Notes: generated by a model from the sequence alone, not told the origin. Positions 8,868 to 18,639 are shown, counted from the first letter of the stretch. The stretch: DNA of 64,000 bases from G965197405 sp965197405 (GCA_965197405.1 OZ240206.1:930001-994000), one strand, 5' to 3'. Numbers and translations: made by a program.

Positions 8868-11800
8868 ATGAATCATAGAGTATTCCTGGCGACGATTGCA
8901 GTCCTGGCCCTCATTGCCCTGGTCAGCCTCTCCACGGCGTTCTCACTATTCCCTCCTCTGTATAGCCCGGCTTACGCCCAGACAGACCCGTCCATCGCCT
9001 TTAGTCCGGCGAACTCTGTGGCGAGGGCGAACAGCGCACCGGAGTTCTCTAGCGAGACAGGAGTCCGGGACGTGGACGAGAACACGCTGCCGTACCAGAA
9101 CATCGGCACTCCGGTGACGGCCAGTGACACAGACAATGACACCCTGACCTACTCGCTGGAAAACGCGGGCACTTCCCACTTCGCCATCGCCAGGGCCAAC
9201 GGCCAGCTGCTGACGGGCGCCCCCCTAGACTACGAGACTAGGTCCAGCTACACGGTGAAGGTAATCGCCACCGACCCGTCGGGCGCTACTGACAGCATCA
9301 CGGTGACCATCAACGTGAACAACATAGATGAGCCGGGAACGGTAACTCTGTACTGGGGCCAACCTCAGGTCAACACCCCACTGGAAGCTACTCTGACCGA
9401 CCCCGACGGCAGTGTGTCCAGGGTCACCTGGAGTTGGCGCCGTTCCTCAAACGAGTCCACCTGGACCGCCATCAGCGGAGCCAACTTATCGAGCTACACG
9501 CCGGCCTTCGGCGACGCTGACAAATACCTGCAGGCCACCGCCTCCTACACCGACGGAGAAGATGGTAGCAAGACCGCGCGGGCGGCGCCCCGCAGGCGGG
9601 TGCGAACAGTGCCGTCCAGCAACAGCGCGCCGGAATTCAATCAATATACCGATACTGACCTATACGTCAAAAGGACCGCCCCGGTTGGCACCAAACTCAA
9701 CAATGCAGTGTATGCCCAAGACCCCGACCACGACGAGGTACGCTACTCCCTGGATAGTACCGGTGATGCTGAATTCTTCGATATTCTAGCTTTCACCGGC
9801 CACGTTGTGACAAAGGTGTCCCTGCTCGATGCTGATAAAAGCGAGTACACGGTGACAGTTAGAGCCAGGGACCCATCTGGTGATTCTAACACCACCGCAG
9901 TGACCATCACAGTTGGAGGCTCCACAGAGACCCCGGTTGTGATGGGTCCCAAGGAGATTAGGTACTCCGAGAACGGCAGCTGGCAGGTGGCCACATACAC
10001 TGCTACCAACCCCCGCGGCCCCATCAGGGGCTGGATAATCGGCGTTAATCCCGGTGGTGGCGACGGCGACTTTTTCGACATAGATGACGACGGTGTACTC
10101 ACCTTTGAGTCTCCCCCCGACTACGAGACCCCAATGGACGACAACGGGGACAACCAATATTCGTTCACGATTATGGCCTACGATACCAATCCTCCCCAGG
10201 GGCAAAGACCCGCCCAGGCTTACTTTTCGGTGAAAGTTACCGTAACCGACGTAGACGAGCCGCTGGAGGTCACCGTCACCGACGTGAACGAAGCGCCAGA
10301 ATTCCCCTCCACCGAGACCGGCGCCCGGACAATCGCAGAGAACACGGCAGCAGGCCAGAACATCGGCGCCCCCATCACGGCCACGGACCCGGATACCGGA
10401 GACACGCTGACATACACCCTGGGCGGCGACGATGCCGCGTCCTTCGACATTGTCGCATCTTCCGGCCAGTTGCAGACCAAAGCCGCCTTGGACCACGAGA
10501 CCAAGGACACGTACACTGTGACCGTGTCGGTGAGCGATGAGGAGGGCACCGACGGCAATGCCGATACGACTGTGGACGACACGATCACAGTGACCATCAC
10601 CGTCACCGACGAGAACGAAGCTCCGGCTTTTGCCGGGGAACCCGATACCCGCACTGTTGCCGAGAACACGGACGCGGGTGAAGACGTGGGTGCCCCCGTC
10701 GCGGCCACCGACCCCGACACCGGCGACACGCTGGCATACACCCTGGGCGGCGATGATGCCGGGTCCTTCGACATTGTCCCATCTTCCGGCCAGTTGCGGA
10801 CCAAAGCCACCCTGGACCACGAGACCAAGGACACATACAGCGTGACCGTAACCGCTACCGACCCGTCCAACACTTCTGACACCATCGCCGTGACCATTAC
10901 CGTCACCGACGTGGATGAAGCCGGGACGGTAGTCCTGTCGTCGGTACAGCCCCAGGTTGAGACCGCACTAACCGCTACCCTCACCGACCCTGACGGGAAT
11001 ATTTCAGACGACACCTGGTCATGGGAGAGTTCCTCAGACCGGAGCAGCTGGGACGCCATCGGAGGGGCCACCTCAAAGAGCTACACGCCGGTTGCCGGAG
11101 ACGTGGGCAGCTACCTGCGGGTCACGGCGTCCTACACCGACGGGGAGGGGTCCGGAAAAAATGCACAGGCGGTATCGGACAACACCGTGCGGGCGGCGCC
11201 GGCAAGCAACAGTGCACCGGAGTTCGCCGCGGAGACAGCTAGCCGGACCATCGCAGAGAACACGCCCCCGGATGAAAACGTGGGAACCCCCGTCACGGCC
11301 ACCGACGCCGACAACGACTCCCTCACCTATACCCTAAGCGGCACCGATGCCGAGTCCTTTGGCATTGTCCCATCGTCGGGCCAGTTGCGGACGAAAGCCA
11401 CGCTGGACTACGAGACCAAACCCGGCTACGCGGTGATCGTAACCGCCACCGACCCATCCAACGCTTTCGACACTATCGCGGTGACCATCACTGTAACCGA
11501 CGTCAGCGTGCCAGGGCAGCCTGCTACCCCCACCGTGGAGGCGACTTCCTCCAGCAGTCTGCGGGCGACCTGGAATGCGCCGACTGGTCCTGCGATTACC
11601 GGCTACGACGTGGAATACCGGCAAAGTGGCAGCGACGGTCAATTCACAAAGAGAAGTACCTCTGGCTCTCGCAGCCTTTCCATTAGCGGACTTGAACCGA
11701 GCACTACTTACGAGGTGCAAGTCCGGGCCAGAAACGCGGAGGGCGATGGCGATTGGTCGGACTTGGGCAGCGGCGGGACTCGCAACAATGTGAGCCAAAA

Positions 11801-14405
11801 TAAGGGCGGCAGTCCCCAAGGAAGCTCCTCCTCCTCTTCCTCCTCCAACTCGGGTGACAGTGACTCCGGTGACAGGAGCAACCGGGACCCGGAGTTTACC
11901 GAAGGCCGCAATGCCACGCGTTCGGTGATGGAACACGCCGCAGCGGAAACCAACATCGGTGGGCCAGTTGCGGCCACTGATGCCGACAAAGACACGCTGA
12001 CATACACCCTGGACGGCGACGATGCCGCGTCCTTCGCCATTGTCTCATCCTCCGGCCAGTTGCGAACGAAAGCCTCGCTGGACTACGAGACCAAGGACAC
12101 GTACAGCGTGACCGTAACCGCTACCGACCCGTCCAACACTTCTGACACCATCACAGTGACCATCACCGTCACCGACGAGGACGAAGCTCCGGTGGTAACC
12201 GGGCAGTCCACCGCGGATTACGCGGAGAATGGCATCGGGATAGTGGCAACCTACGCCGCCACCGACCCGGAGAACGGCCAGGTCACCTGGTCCCTGTCGG
12301 GGGAGGACGGCGAAGACTTCTCCATCAGCAATACCGGCGTGCTCACATTCAAGGCCTCGCCCGACTACGAGGCCCCGGCGGACGGCGACACCGACAACGA
12401 ATATATCGTAACGCTGCAAGCCTCCGACGGGACCAGGACCGGTGTGCTGGATGTAACCGTCACCGTTACTGATGAGAACGAAACTCCGGTGGTAACCGGG
12501 CAGTCCGCAGTGGATTACGCGGAGAACGGCAGCGGGATAGTGGCAACCTACGCCGCCACCGACCCGGAGGGAGCCTCGCTTACCTGGTCCCTGTCCGGGG
12601 AGGACGGCGACGACTTCTCCATCAGCAATACCGGCGCGCTCACCTTCAAGGCCTTGCCCGACTACGAGGCCCCGGCGGACGACAACAACGACAATGAATA
12701 CGTCGTGATTGTGCAAGCCTCCAACAGGACCGAGACCGGCGCGCTGGACATCACCATAACCGTCACTGACGAGGACGAAGCTCCGGTGGTAACCGGGCAG
12801 TCCCCGGGGGAAACCGGGCAGACAGAGGAGGGAAACAAGCAGCCGGGGGAGGTGGACTATGAAGAGAACGGCAGAGGGGCAGTGATAATCTACACGGCCG
12901 CCGACCCGGAGGGAGCCTCGCTTACCTGGTCCCTGTCCGGGGAGGACAGCGACGACTTCTCCATCAGCGATACCGGCGTGCTCACTTTCAGGGCGTCGCC
13001 CAGCTACGAGTCTCCGACGGACGATAATGCCGACAACGTATACGTCGTAACGGTGCAAGTCTCCGACGGGACCAGTACCAGTGAGCTGGACATCACCATA
13101 ACCGTCACCGATGAGAATGAAGCTCCGCAGTTCCCGTCCGCCGAGACCGGCGCCCGGAGCGTGGCCGAGAACACACCGGCGGGCCGGAACTTAGGCGTTC
13201 CGGTCGCGGCCACGGAGCCGGATACCGGTGACACTCTCACGTATACCCTGGGCGGCGCCGATGCCCCGTCCTTCGACATCGTCGCATCTTCCGGCCAGTT
13301 GCAGACCAAAGCCGCCTTGGACTACGAGACCAAGGACGCTTACACCGTGACCGTGTCGGTCCACGATGGCAAGGATACCGACGGCAATGCCGATACGACT
13401 GTGGACGACACTATCGCCGTCACTGTAACCGTCACCAACGAGGATGAAGCCGGGAGGGTAGTCCTGTCGTCGGTACAGCCCCAGGTTGATACCCGGTTAA
13501 CCGCTACCCTGGAGGACCCCGCCGCCGCCGTTTCCGCCGTCGCCTGGTCGTGGGAGAGTTCCTCAGACCGGAGCGTTTGGGACGCCATCGGCGGAGAAAC
13601 ATCGAACAGCTACACGCCGGTTGCCGGCGATGTGGGCAGTTACCTGCGGGTCACGGCGTCCTACACCGACGGGGAGGGGCCCGGCAAGGCAGCGCAGACG
13701 GTATCGGCCAGTGCGGTGCGGGCGGCGCCGTCAACGAACAGTGCGCCGGAGTTCGCCACCGATACGGATACCCGGACCGTCGCAGAGAACACGGCGGCAG
13801 GCCAGAACATAGGCCAGCCGGTCGCGGCCACCGACGCCGATAACGACACGCTGACATACACCCTGGGCGGCGATGATGCCGCATCCTTTGACATTGTCCC
13901 ATCGTCGGGCCAGTTGCAGACGAAAGCCCCGCTTGACCACGAGACCAGGGACAGCTACGCGGTGACCGTAACCGCCACCGACCCATCCAACGCTTCCGAC
14001 ACTATCGTGGTGTCCATCGCCGTCACCGACGAGGACGAAGCTCCGGTGGTGTCGGGCACTACCCCGACGGATTACACGGAGAAGGGCGCCGTCCCGGGGG
14101 GAGCCTCGATTACCCGGTACCCGCCGGGAGGCGATAACGTCGTCTTCTCCACCAGCAACCCGGGAGAATTGTCCTCCGGTGCGCCGTTGGCGGACCCCAA
14201 GGCCGCCGTGGAGTCCAATACAGCAAGCCTATCCACTGAAAAGTCCCGGGCATTGCTGCTCTCAGCGATCATGATGGCAGTGGGGGCATTAACGATGGGA
14301 GCAGGCGCATACATCCTAATACGGTTGAACTGGATTCAACACCGGTTCCGTCAAGAAACCCGGCCGTATTCTTCCCGACCTTCCCGGCAGGTGCTGTCAT
14401 ATTGA
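8868..14405 (+). CDS. Giant cadherin-repeat surface protein with C-terminal anchor
   Basis: ATG 8868 with a GGTGAGG site gives about 1845 residues; an in-frame GTG at 8853 is less likely. MNHRVFLATIAVLALIALVSL through AYAQ is a signal peptide. The body has at least seven cadherin-like domains, each with AENT near the start, DxDNDxLTYTL, SSGQLxTKAxLDYETK and a VTVTATDPSN...VTITVTD end. It also has four related ENG...ATDPEGASLTWSLSGED domains. Three Ig/PKD-like domains (VQPQVxTxLxATLxDP...WSWESSSD) match each other. One fibronectin type III domain (about 11506-11785) is followed by a poly-Ser linker. A transmembrane helix (ALLLSAIMMAVGALTMGAGAY) and a basic tail lie about 50 residues from the end. 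Acidic DxD motifs imply calcium binding. The likely role is adhesion or aggregation. Confidence 0.92.
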   Translation: MNHRVFLATIAVLALIALVSLSTAFSLFPPLYSPAYAQTDPSIAFSPANSVARANSAPEFSSETGVRDVDENTLPYQNIGTPVTASDTDNDTLTYSLENAGTSHFAIARANGQLLTGAPLDYETRSSYTVKVIATDPSGATDSITVTINVNNIDEPGTVTLYWGQPQVNTPLEATLTDPDGSVSRVTWSWRRSSNESTWTAISGANLSSYTPAFGDADKYLQATASYTDGEDGSKTARAAPRRRVRTVPSSNSAPEFNQYTDTDLYVKRTAPVGTKLNNAVYAQDPDHDEVRYSLDSTGDAEFFDILAFTGHVVTKVSLLDADKSEYTVTVRARDPSGDSNTTAVTITVGGSTETPVVMGPKEIRYSENGSWQVATYTATNPRGPIRGWIIGVNPGGGDGDFFDIDDDGVLTFESPPDYETPMDDNGDNQYSFTIMAYDTNPPQGQRPAQAYFSVKVTVTDVDEPLEVTVTDVNEAPEFPSTETGARTIAENTAAGQNIGAPITATDPDTGDTLTYTLGGDDAASFDIVASSGQLQTKAALDHETKDTYTVTVSVSDEEGTDGNADTTVDDTITVTITVTDENEAPAFAGEPDTRTVAENTDAGEDVGAPVAATDPDTGDTLAYTLGGDDAGSFDIVPSSGQLRTKATLDHETKDTYSVTVTATDPSNTSDTIAVTITVTDVDEAGTVVLSSVQPQVETALTATLTDPDGNISDDTWSWESSSDRSSWDAIGGATSKSYTPVAGDVGSYLRVTASYTDGEGSGKNAQAVSDNTVRAAPASNSAPEFAAETASRTIAENTPPDENVGTPVTATDADNDSLTYTLSGTDAESFGIVPSSGQLRTKATLDYETKPGYAVIVTATDPSNAFDTIAVTITVTDVSVPGQPATPTVEATSSSSLRATWNAPTGPAITGYDVEYRQSGSDGQFTKRSTSGSRSLSISGLEPSTTYEVQVRARNAEGDGDWSDLGSGGTRNNVSQNKGGSPQGSSSSSSSSNSGDSDSGDRSNRDPEFTEGRNATRSVMEHAAAETNIGGPVAATDADKDTLTYTLDGDDAASFAIVSSSGQLRTKASLDYETKDTYSVTVTATDPSNTSDTITVTITVTDEDEAPVVTGQSTADYAENGIGIVATYAATDPENGQVTWSLSGEDGEDFSISNTGVLTFKASPDYEAPADGDTDNEYIVTLQASDGTRTGVLDVTVTVTDENETPVVTGQSAVDYAENGSGIVATYAATDPEGASLTWSLSGEDGDDFSISNTGALTFKALPDYEAPADDNNDNEYVVIVQASNRTETGALDITITVTDEDEAPVVTGQSPGETGQTEEGNKQPGEVDYEENGRGAVIIYTAADPEGASLTWSLSGEDSDDFSISDTGVLTFRASPSYESPTDDNADNVYVVTVQVSDGTSTSELDITITVTDENEAPQFPSAETGARSVAENTPAGRNLGVPVAATEPDTGDTLTYTLGGADAPSFDIVASSGQLQTKAALDYETKDAYTVTVSVHDGKDTDGNADTTVDDTIAVTVTVTNEDEAGRVVLSSVQPQVDTRLTATLEDPAAAVSAVAWSWESSSDRSVWDAIGGETSNSYTPVAGDVGSYLRVTASYTDGEGPGKAAQTVSASAVRAAPSTNSAPEFATDTDTRTVAENTAAGQNIGQPVAATDADNDTLTYTLGGDDAASFDIVPSSGQLQTKAPLDHETRDSYAVTVTATDPSNASDTIVVSIAVTDEDEAPVVSGTTPTDYTEKGAVPGGASITRYPPGGDNVVFSTSNPGELSSGAPLADPKAAVESNTASLSTEKSRALLLSAIMMAVGALTMGAGAYILIRLNWIQHRFRQETRPYSSRPSRQVLSY

Positions 14406-14595
14406 AATAGAGATCAAGCCCGCATCAATCTCTGGGCGGTAGAGGCATCTCTGGCGGGAGCAGGCGTACAGGTCGCAATACGTCAGGTCCCGCCAGGCTG
14501 AGCGCCCGCTAGAATAGGGAAGGCAGTCCCTTCGCCGCCAGGGATTTCTGGAGCTTCTTGACCGCGAGCCTGCGGGCATCCCCCGATAACGCCAT
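14397..14595 (-). pseudogene. Small Cys-containing protein gene, apparently frameshifted
   Basis: On the minus strand an ATG at 14595 opens MALSGDARRLAVKKLQ...GLPSLF, which ends at a TAG at 14509-14511. Directly after this, another frame continues as SAWRDLTYCDLYACSRQRC and LYRPEID to a stop at 14397. Both halves look protein-like, with codon use like the neighbours, and together make about 65 residues. The simplest reading is one small gene broken by a frameshift, either natural or an assembly error. The Cys spacing (YCDLYAC, RQRC) hints at metal binding. I do not know the family. Confidence 0.35.
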
Positions 14596-14847
14596 CGCCT
14601 CGCCGCAGTCACATCAAAGACATGGCCTTACGGCCCTTCTCTCTACAATTCCCGCGGAAGGAGACCTTTGCCCCGGTGCCCGCAGCGAGGGTACGATGCC
14701 TCCAAAACCAGCATTACCGCTGCTATAAATAATGGAGCAGGACCAAGTGCTTGTCGGACTGGCATAACCTGTGGTACAAAGGTCGGGGATAGATCAACAC
14801 ACGCGGCATACATTGGAATTGCCTGGATTTCACGGGTGGAAGCTGTC

Positions 14848-15288
14848 ATGGGCCTTCAAATTAACGAGAAGCTGTTTTTACGCCACCCCCGGAAGCAAGT
14901 TTTCCAATTCTTTGCCCTGGCCGAGAACCTTAATCTGCTGACACCTCCCTGGCTCGGTTTCTCCATACTAACCCCTTCGCCCGTCGTGATGGCTGTCGGG
15001 ACAACCATCGAATATAGGATTAAGCTTCACGGCGTGCCTATCACCTGGGAGAGCGAAATAACGGAATGGCGTCCACCCCTCGTATTCTGCGATGTCCAAC
15101 GCCGTGGCCCCTACCGCTCCTGGGTCCACCGGCATATCTTCGAAGAGAGTCCGGGCGGCACTCTGGTCATTGACGAGGTCAATTACGAAGTCTACGGAGG
15201 AGCACTGGTCAATAATCTGTTCGTTGCTAGAGAATTGAGGAAAATCTTCACCTACCGAAAAGCCAAACTCCTCGAGCTCTATTCCTGA
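14848..15288 (+). CDS. SRPBCC (START/polyketide-cyclase-like) protein
   Basis: I start this at ATG 14848 (MGLQINEKLFL) after GGTGGA, giving 146 residues. The frame is open further upstream but that part has no protein-like character. The pattern is typical of the SRPBCC ligand-binding fold: an N-terminal strand and phosphate-like helix (RHPRKQVFQFFALAENLNLLTPPWLGF), central strands (TTIEYRIKLHGVPITWESEIT, FCDVQRRGPYRSWVHRHIF) and a long C-terminal helix (RELRKIFTYRKAKLLEL). Several family members with this layout are annotated as cell-division inhibitor-like or cyclase/dehydrase proteins. The ligand is unknown. It precedes the monooxygenase by 240 bases. Confidence 0.8.
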   Translation: MGLQINEKLFLRHPRKQVFQFFALAENLNLLTPPWLGFSILTPSPVVMAVGTTIEYRIKLHGVPITWESEITEWRPPLVFCDVQRRGPYRSWVHRHIFEESPGGTLVIDEVNYEVYGGALVNNLFVARELRKIFTYRKAKLLELYS

Positions 15289-15527
15289 ACTGAAAATCCA
15301 ACGCCAGCCCTCGCCTCTGACAACCAATAACGGATGTCCCCAGGCCAAATTGACGAACTTACCGGGGAATCAGCTACAATACAGGAGGCTCATTTGATGG
15401 TGAGGGCCTTGCTTGCGTCCGACCGTCGGCGGTCACAGCCAAGGCCCGCCGGAAACAGCTACCAACGCAAGGCAATCGGACCTGTCATTGTGACCGCAAC
15501 AGTCCAAAGGCCCAAGGAGGTAACGGT

Positions 15528-17162
15528 ATGGCAGATTCTCTACGGCAAACACCCACAGCCGGCACACGTTTGAACGAGGATGTTGAGCAGTTCGACGCCA
15601 TCGTCATCGGCGCCGGGGTAACCGGCCTGTACCAGTTGTACTGTCTCCGGCAACTCGGGCTCTCGGTGCGGGTCTTCGAGGATGCTGGTGGAGTGGGCGG
15701 CACCTGGTATTGGAACCGCTATCCCGGGGCCCGCTTCGACTCCGAGAGCTACACCTATGGGTATTCCTTCTCAGAGGAGCTTTTGCAGGAATGGGACTGG
15801 AAAGAGCTTTATTCCGGCCAGCCTGAGAACGAACGCTACTTGAATTATGTAGCGGACAAGTTTGACCTGCGCCAGAACATCCGGTTCAATGCCCGCGTCT
15901 CCTCGGCGGTCTACGACGAGGGCGAGAACCGCTGGCAGGTCCGGATGGAAGATGGCCGGCGGGCGGCGGGGCAATTCCTGATCACGGCGGTTGGCCTTCT
16001 GTCCGCGCATTACGTACCGGACTTCGAGGGGCTGGAGAGCTTCAAAGGCGACTGGTGTCACACCGGCAGATGGCCGAAGGAAGGCATGGACCTGGCGGGC
16101 AAGCGGGTTGGCGTCATCGGCACAGGGGCCACCGCAGTCCAGCTCATCACGGAGATTGCCAGGGAAGTCGGCCATCTGACCGTCTTCCAACGAACGGCGA
16201 ATTACTGTGCGCCCCTCCGGAACCGCTTGATCGGTCCCGATATGCAGCGTGAGATCAAGGCGAATTACCCGGAAATCTTCAAGAAGTGTAATGAGACCTC
16301 AGGCTCGTTCGTCCACGAGTTCGACCCGCGGTCGGCGATGGAAGTCTCACCGGAAGAACGCCTGGCACAGTACGAGAATCTATGGGCGGAACCCGGCTTC
16401 AAGAAATGGCTGTCGAATTTCCATGACGTCATGATGCCCGGCGAGGCCAACGAGGACTACGCCGAATTCGTCCGCAACAAGATCCGCGAGCGCGTCAAGG
16501 ACCCCGTGGTGGCGGAAAAGCTGGTGCCAAAGGACCATATGTTCGGTTCCAAGCGCCTCCCATGCGAGAGCGGGTATTATGAGGTCTACAACCAGGACAA
16601 TGTCCTGTTGGTTGACGTGCGCGAGGCGCCCATCCAGCGCATCACTCCTGAAGGAGTCAGGACCACTGATGCCGAATACGACCTGGACGTCATCATCTTT
16701 GCCACGGGATATGACGCCGTGACCGGAGCTTTGAACAGGATAGACATCCGGGGCGAAGGCGGCGAGACGTTGAAGGATAAGTTCGCCGGGGGGCCGCGCA
16801 CCTATATGGGTGTCCAGAGCGCCGGCTTCCCCAACCTCTTCACCATCAATGCAGCTTCCGTCGGCAACTTTGTCAGGGCTGCCGAACCCCTGGTGGAATG
16901 GGTAACTGACTGTATAAGCTATGTACGCGACAACAAGTTCACCCGGATTTCGCCCACGCTTCAAGCAGAGGATAGTTGGGTGGACCACGTCAACGAGGCG
17001 GGCGCCAACCTTCTCCGGACCAAGGCCGACTCCTGGTTTGTGGGCGCGAACATCCCCGGCAAAGCACGCGCCCTGCTCACCGCCCCGGACAGCGCCCCAA
17101 TCATGCGGGCCAAACGCGCCGAAATAGCCGCCAAGGGCTACGAGGGCTTTCTATTACGATAG
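15528..17162 (+). CDS. Baeyer-Villiger-type flavin monooxygenase
   Basis: This 544-residue protein has two Rossmann motifs: the FAD site VIGAGVTG (26-33) and the NADPH site VIGTGATA (196-203). Between them lies the type I Baeyer-Villiger fingerprint FKGDWCHTGRWP (172-183; Phe, Gly, His178, Trp182). GGVGGTWYWNRYPGARFD is typical of cyclohexanone and phenylacetone monooxygenases. Such enzymes insert oxygen next to a ketone to give an ester or lactone. Length matches the family. Substrate cannot be predicted. A GGAGG site lies just before the ATG. No lactonase or dehydrogenase is adjacent. Confidence 0.93.
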   Translation: MADSLRQTPTAGTRLNEDVEQFDAIVIGAGVTGLYQLYCLRQLGLSVRVFEDAGGVGGTWYWNRYPGARFDSESYTYGYSFSEELLQEWDWKELYSGQPENERYLNYVADKFDLRQNIRFNARVSSAVYDEGENRWQVRMEDGRRAAGQFLITAVGLLSAHYVPDFEGLESFKGDWCHTGRWPKEGMDLAGKRVGVIGTGATAVQLITEIAREVGHLTVFQRTANYCAPLRNRLIGPDMQREIKANYPEIFKKCNETSGSFVHEFDPRSAMEVSPEERLAQYENLWAEPGFKKWLSNFHDVMMPGEANEDYAEFVRNKIRERVKDPVVAEKLVPKDHMFGSKRLPCESGYYEVYNQDNVLLVDVREAPIQRITPEGVRTTDAEYDLDVIIFATGYDAVTGALNRIDIRGEGGETLKDKFAGGPRTYMGVQSAGFPNLFTINAASVGNFVRAAEPLVEWVTDCISYVRDNKFTRISPTLQAEDSWVDHVNEAGANLLRTKADSWFVGANIPGKARALLTAPDSAPIMRAKRAEIAAKGYEGFLLR

Positions 17163-17167
17163 AGTTA

Positions 17168-17188
17168 CCCCTTTTTAGACACCCTCTT
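17168..17188. repeat. Solo end of the AGAGGGTGT element family
   Basis: TTTTTAGACACCCTCTTA just after the monooxygenase stop matches the right end of the element at 34229-34365. No partner end is nearby. Confidence 0.4.
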
Positions 17189-17214
17189 ACAGAGGCACAC
17201 GCCCGTTCCAGGCT

Positions 17215-17781
17215 CTATTCCACGTAGTCCTTGCCCGACGTGGAGTGGCCCTCGCAATGGGTCTTCACGGGTCCGTAAGCCGCCCCGAACCCTGGCAGGC
17301 GGAACTTGGCGTGATGCAACCCTTCCTCGCCCTCCACGGCGAACTCCAGGTGGTCATGTTCAAGGAGTCCGTCAATGAATTTCCCGTCCAATTCCTTGCG
17401 CGTCGGGGAAACGTTATTCCCGGCCGGACTCCCGTCCCACGTTTCAAAGACCGTGCTTTCCGAGTCCCACTTCATCTGAACATCGAGATTATAGGTTACG
17501 GACACACGGGAGTCCCAGGCGATGTTCGTACTGATGTACCGGCCCAGGGGAGGAGAATCGAAGCACGTTACTGTCAACCGGCCGTCTCCTTCCCCGTCAC
17601 CGGTCTCGTAGGCCTCCAGACTGATGGAAAGGTTGTCGCCATCTCTGGACTCAGTCCAACCTCCCACAGGGGGCGAGTCCGAGGTGGCCGCCGGCTCCGT
17701 GGCCGGCGCTTCTCCCCCACAAGCCATCGCTATTACCAACGCAACCAGGCTGAGCGCCAGGATGTAAAGACTGGCTTTCAT
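17215..17781 (-). CDS. Putative lipoprotein of unknown function
   Basis: This is a 188-residue protein. MKASLYILALSLVALVIAMAC is a signal peptide ending in a lipobox with Cys21, followed by the Ala/Pro/Thr-rich GGEAPATEPAATSDS linker seen in many Chloroflexota lipoproteins. The mature domain is mostly beta-like (NLSISLEAYETGDGEG, RLTVTCFDSPPLG, VSVTYNLDVQMKWDSESTVFETW) with two Cys (VTCFD, THCEG) that could form a disulfide outside the cell. I recognise no family. The gene is monocistronic and convergent with the monooxygenase. Confidence 0.8.
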   Translation of the reverse strand: MKASLYILALSLVALVIAMACGGEAPATEPAATSDSPPVGGWTESRDGDNLSISLEAYETGDGEGDGRLTVTCFDSPPLGRYISTNIAWDSRVSVTYNLDVQMKWDSESTVFETWDGSPAGNNVSPTRKELDGKFIDGLLEHDHLEFAVEGEEGLHHAKFRLPGFGAAYGPVKTHCEGHSTSGKDYVE

Positions 17782-17835
17782 GCAGGGACTCCCACCTCCT
17801 TCAGGCGAGCCATCAGGTACTCCTAGGACCTGTCC

Positions 17836-17961
17836 CTATCGGTGCGGTTGCAGTGGCGGGTCCAAGTAGATGAGGTCAACACACTCGCCGTTCATGCCCC
17901 GGAGGATGTCCAGGTTGTCACCCGTCCATATTGTCTTGTCGGCGAAGTTCGGGGTTGCCAT
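17836..17961 (-). pseudogene. 5' remnant of a DNA methyltransferase gene
   Basis: A 41-codon frame starts MATPNFADKTIWTGDNLDIL and ends CVDLIYLDPPLQPHR. GDNLDIL plus LDPP is the characteristic N-terminus of beta-class N6-adenine/N4-cytosine DNA methyltransferases, where the catalytic motif IV is DPPF or DPPY. Here it reads DPPL and a stop follows five codons later, so all downstream domains are missing. This is a truncated remnant, not a working enzyme. It lies 18 bases downstream of the coiled-coil peptide gene, on the same strand as the BrnT/BrnA pair. Confidence 0.7.
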
Positions 17962-17979
17962 ACTCAGAGGGTCCCCAAT

Positions 17980-18192
17980 TCACTTGAAATACAGGCCTAT
18001 CATTGCGCCTATCAGCGTCACCCAAGATGCGCCTATCAGGACATAAATGTTATTGAACCGGCCATTCATCTCTGAGCGCAGGCTGTTCAAATCGGAGCGC
18101 AGGCTCTCAACGGCCCGGCCCAGATCGTCGAGCCTCTTGTCCACCTGCTCGTATGCGCCTTCTAGCCTGCTGATTCGCTGCTCAAGTGCCAT
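17980..18192 (-). CDS. Small coiled-coil membrane protein
   Basis: This 70-residue protein has a heptad-rich helix (MALEQRISRLEGAYEQVDKRLDDLGRAVESLRSDLNSLRSEM, about residues 1-42), then one transmembrane helix (IYVLIGASWVTLIGAMIGLYF, 49-69) ending in Lys. Such proteins resemble the small coiled-coil/TM proteins often found in phage or mobile contexts, but no specific function can be assigned. It sits directly downstream of brnA (gap of six bases) and may be co-transcribed with it. Confidence 0.75.
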   Translation of the reverse strand: MALEQRISRLEGAYEQVDKRLDDLGRAVESLRSDLNSLRSEMNGRFNNIYVLIGASWVTLIGAMIGLYFK

Positions 18193-18198
18193 ATTTAT

Positions 18199-18639
18199 TC
18201 ACTTATGGGGGCCGAAGGTGGCTTCGCGTAGCATATCATTGAGCCGGGTCTGCCAACCCGACCCGCCGGAACGGAAGTGGTCTACGATGTCGGAGTCCAG
18301 CGGGATGGACACCAACTCCTTGGTTGGGGCTTGCTGCTTGCCTCGGGTCTTGCGCCAGCGCTCTACAAGCTCCGGCATGACCTCAATGGCAGGCCGAGCG
18401 CGGGCGAACCATTCGTCGTCCAGTTCCGGGGCGTCCGGGTCCCCGGCGATGCCGGCGTTGATAGCAGTCTCCTCGCCGTACTGCGCCTCGATTTCCTTAA
18501 ACGTCAACTCGCTTGCCACAATCTCATCGAACGTCAGCTTAGGTGTATTGGGGTTGCCATGCTCTTTGTAACCCTCTTCGGCTGTGAGCCTAGCGTATTC
18601 CTCAAAGGGCAGCCTGTCAATGTCAGGCTGGCTCTCCAT
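18199..18639 (-). CDS. brnA: BrnA-type antitoxin
   Basis: Start ATG 18639 (MESQPDIDRLPFEEYARL) overlaps the brnT stop by 17 bases and gives 146 residues. An in-frame extension to 18831 is rejected because it reads back through the toxin gene. The C-terminus (KELVSIPLDSDIVDHFRSGGSGWQTRLNDMLREA) is the BrnA ribbon-helix-helix pattern: a strand followed by a helix-turn-helix for dimerisation and DNA binding. Known BrnA proteins neutralise BrnT and repress their own operon. The N-terminal 90 residues are longer than in the shortest BrnA proteins. The order toxin then antitoxin is normal for this family. Confidence 0.85.
   Translation of the reverse strand: MESQPDIDRLPFEEYARLTAEEGYKEHGNPNTPKLTFDEIVASELTFKEIEAQYGEETAINAGIAGDPDAPELDDEWFARARPAIEVMPELVERWRKTRGKQQAPTKELVSIPLDSDIVDHFRSGGSGWQTRLNDMLREATFGPHK

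Noticed and set aside
9743..13309. Long minus-strand frames inside the cadherin gene
   Set aside because: They mirror the repeated domains of the plus-strand gene and show no independent start or family.
17842..18075. Plus-strand 77-codon frame
   Set aside because: The minus strand here reads as a methyltransferase start (GDNLDIL, LDPP) and the end of the coiled-coil gene; the plus frame has no such character.
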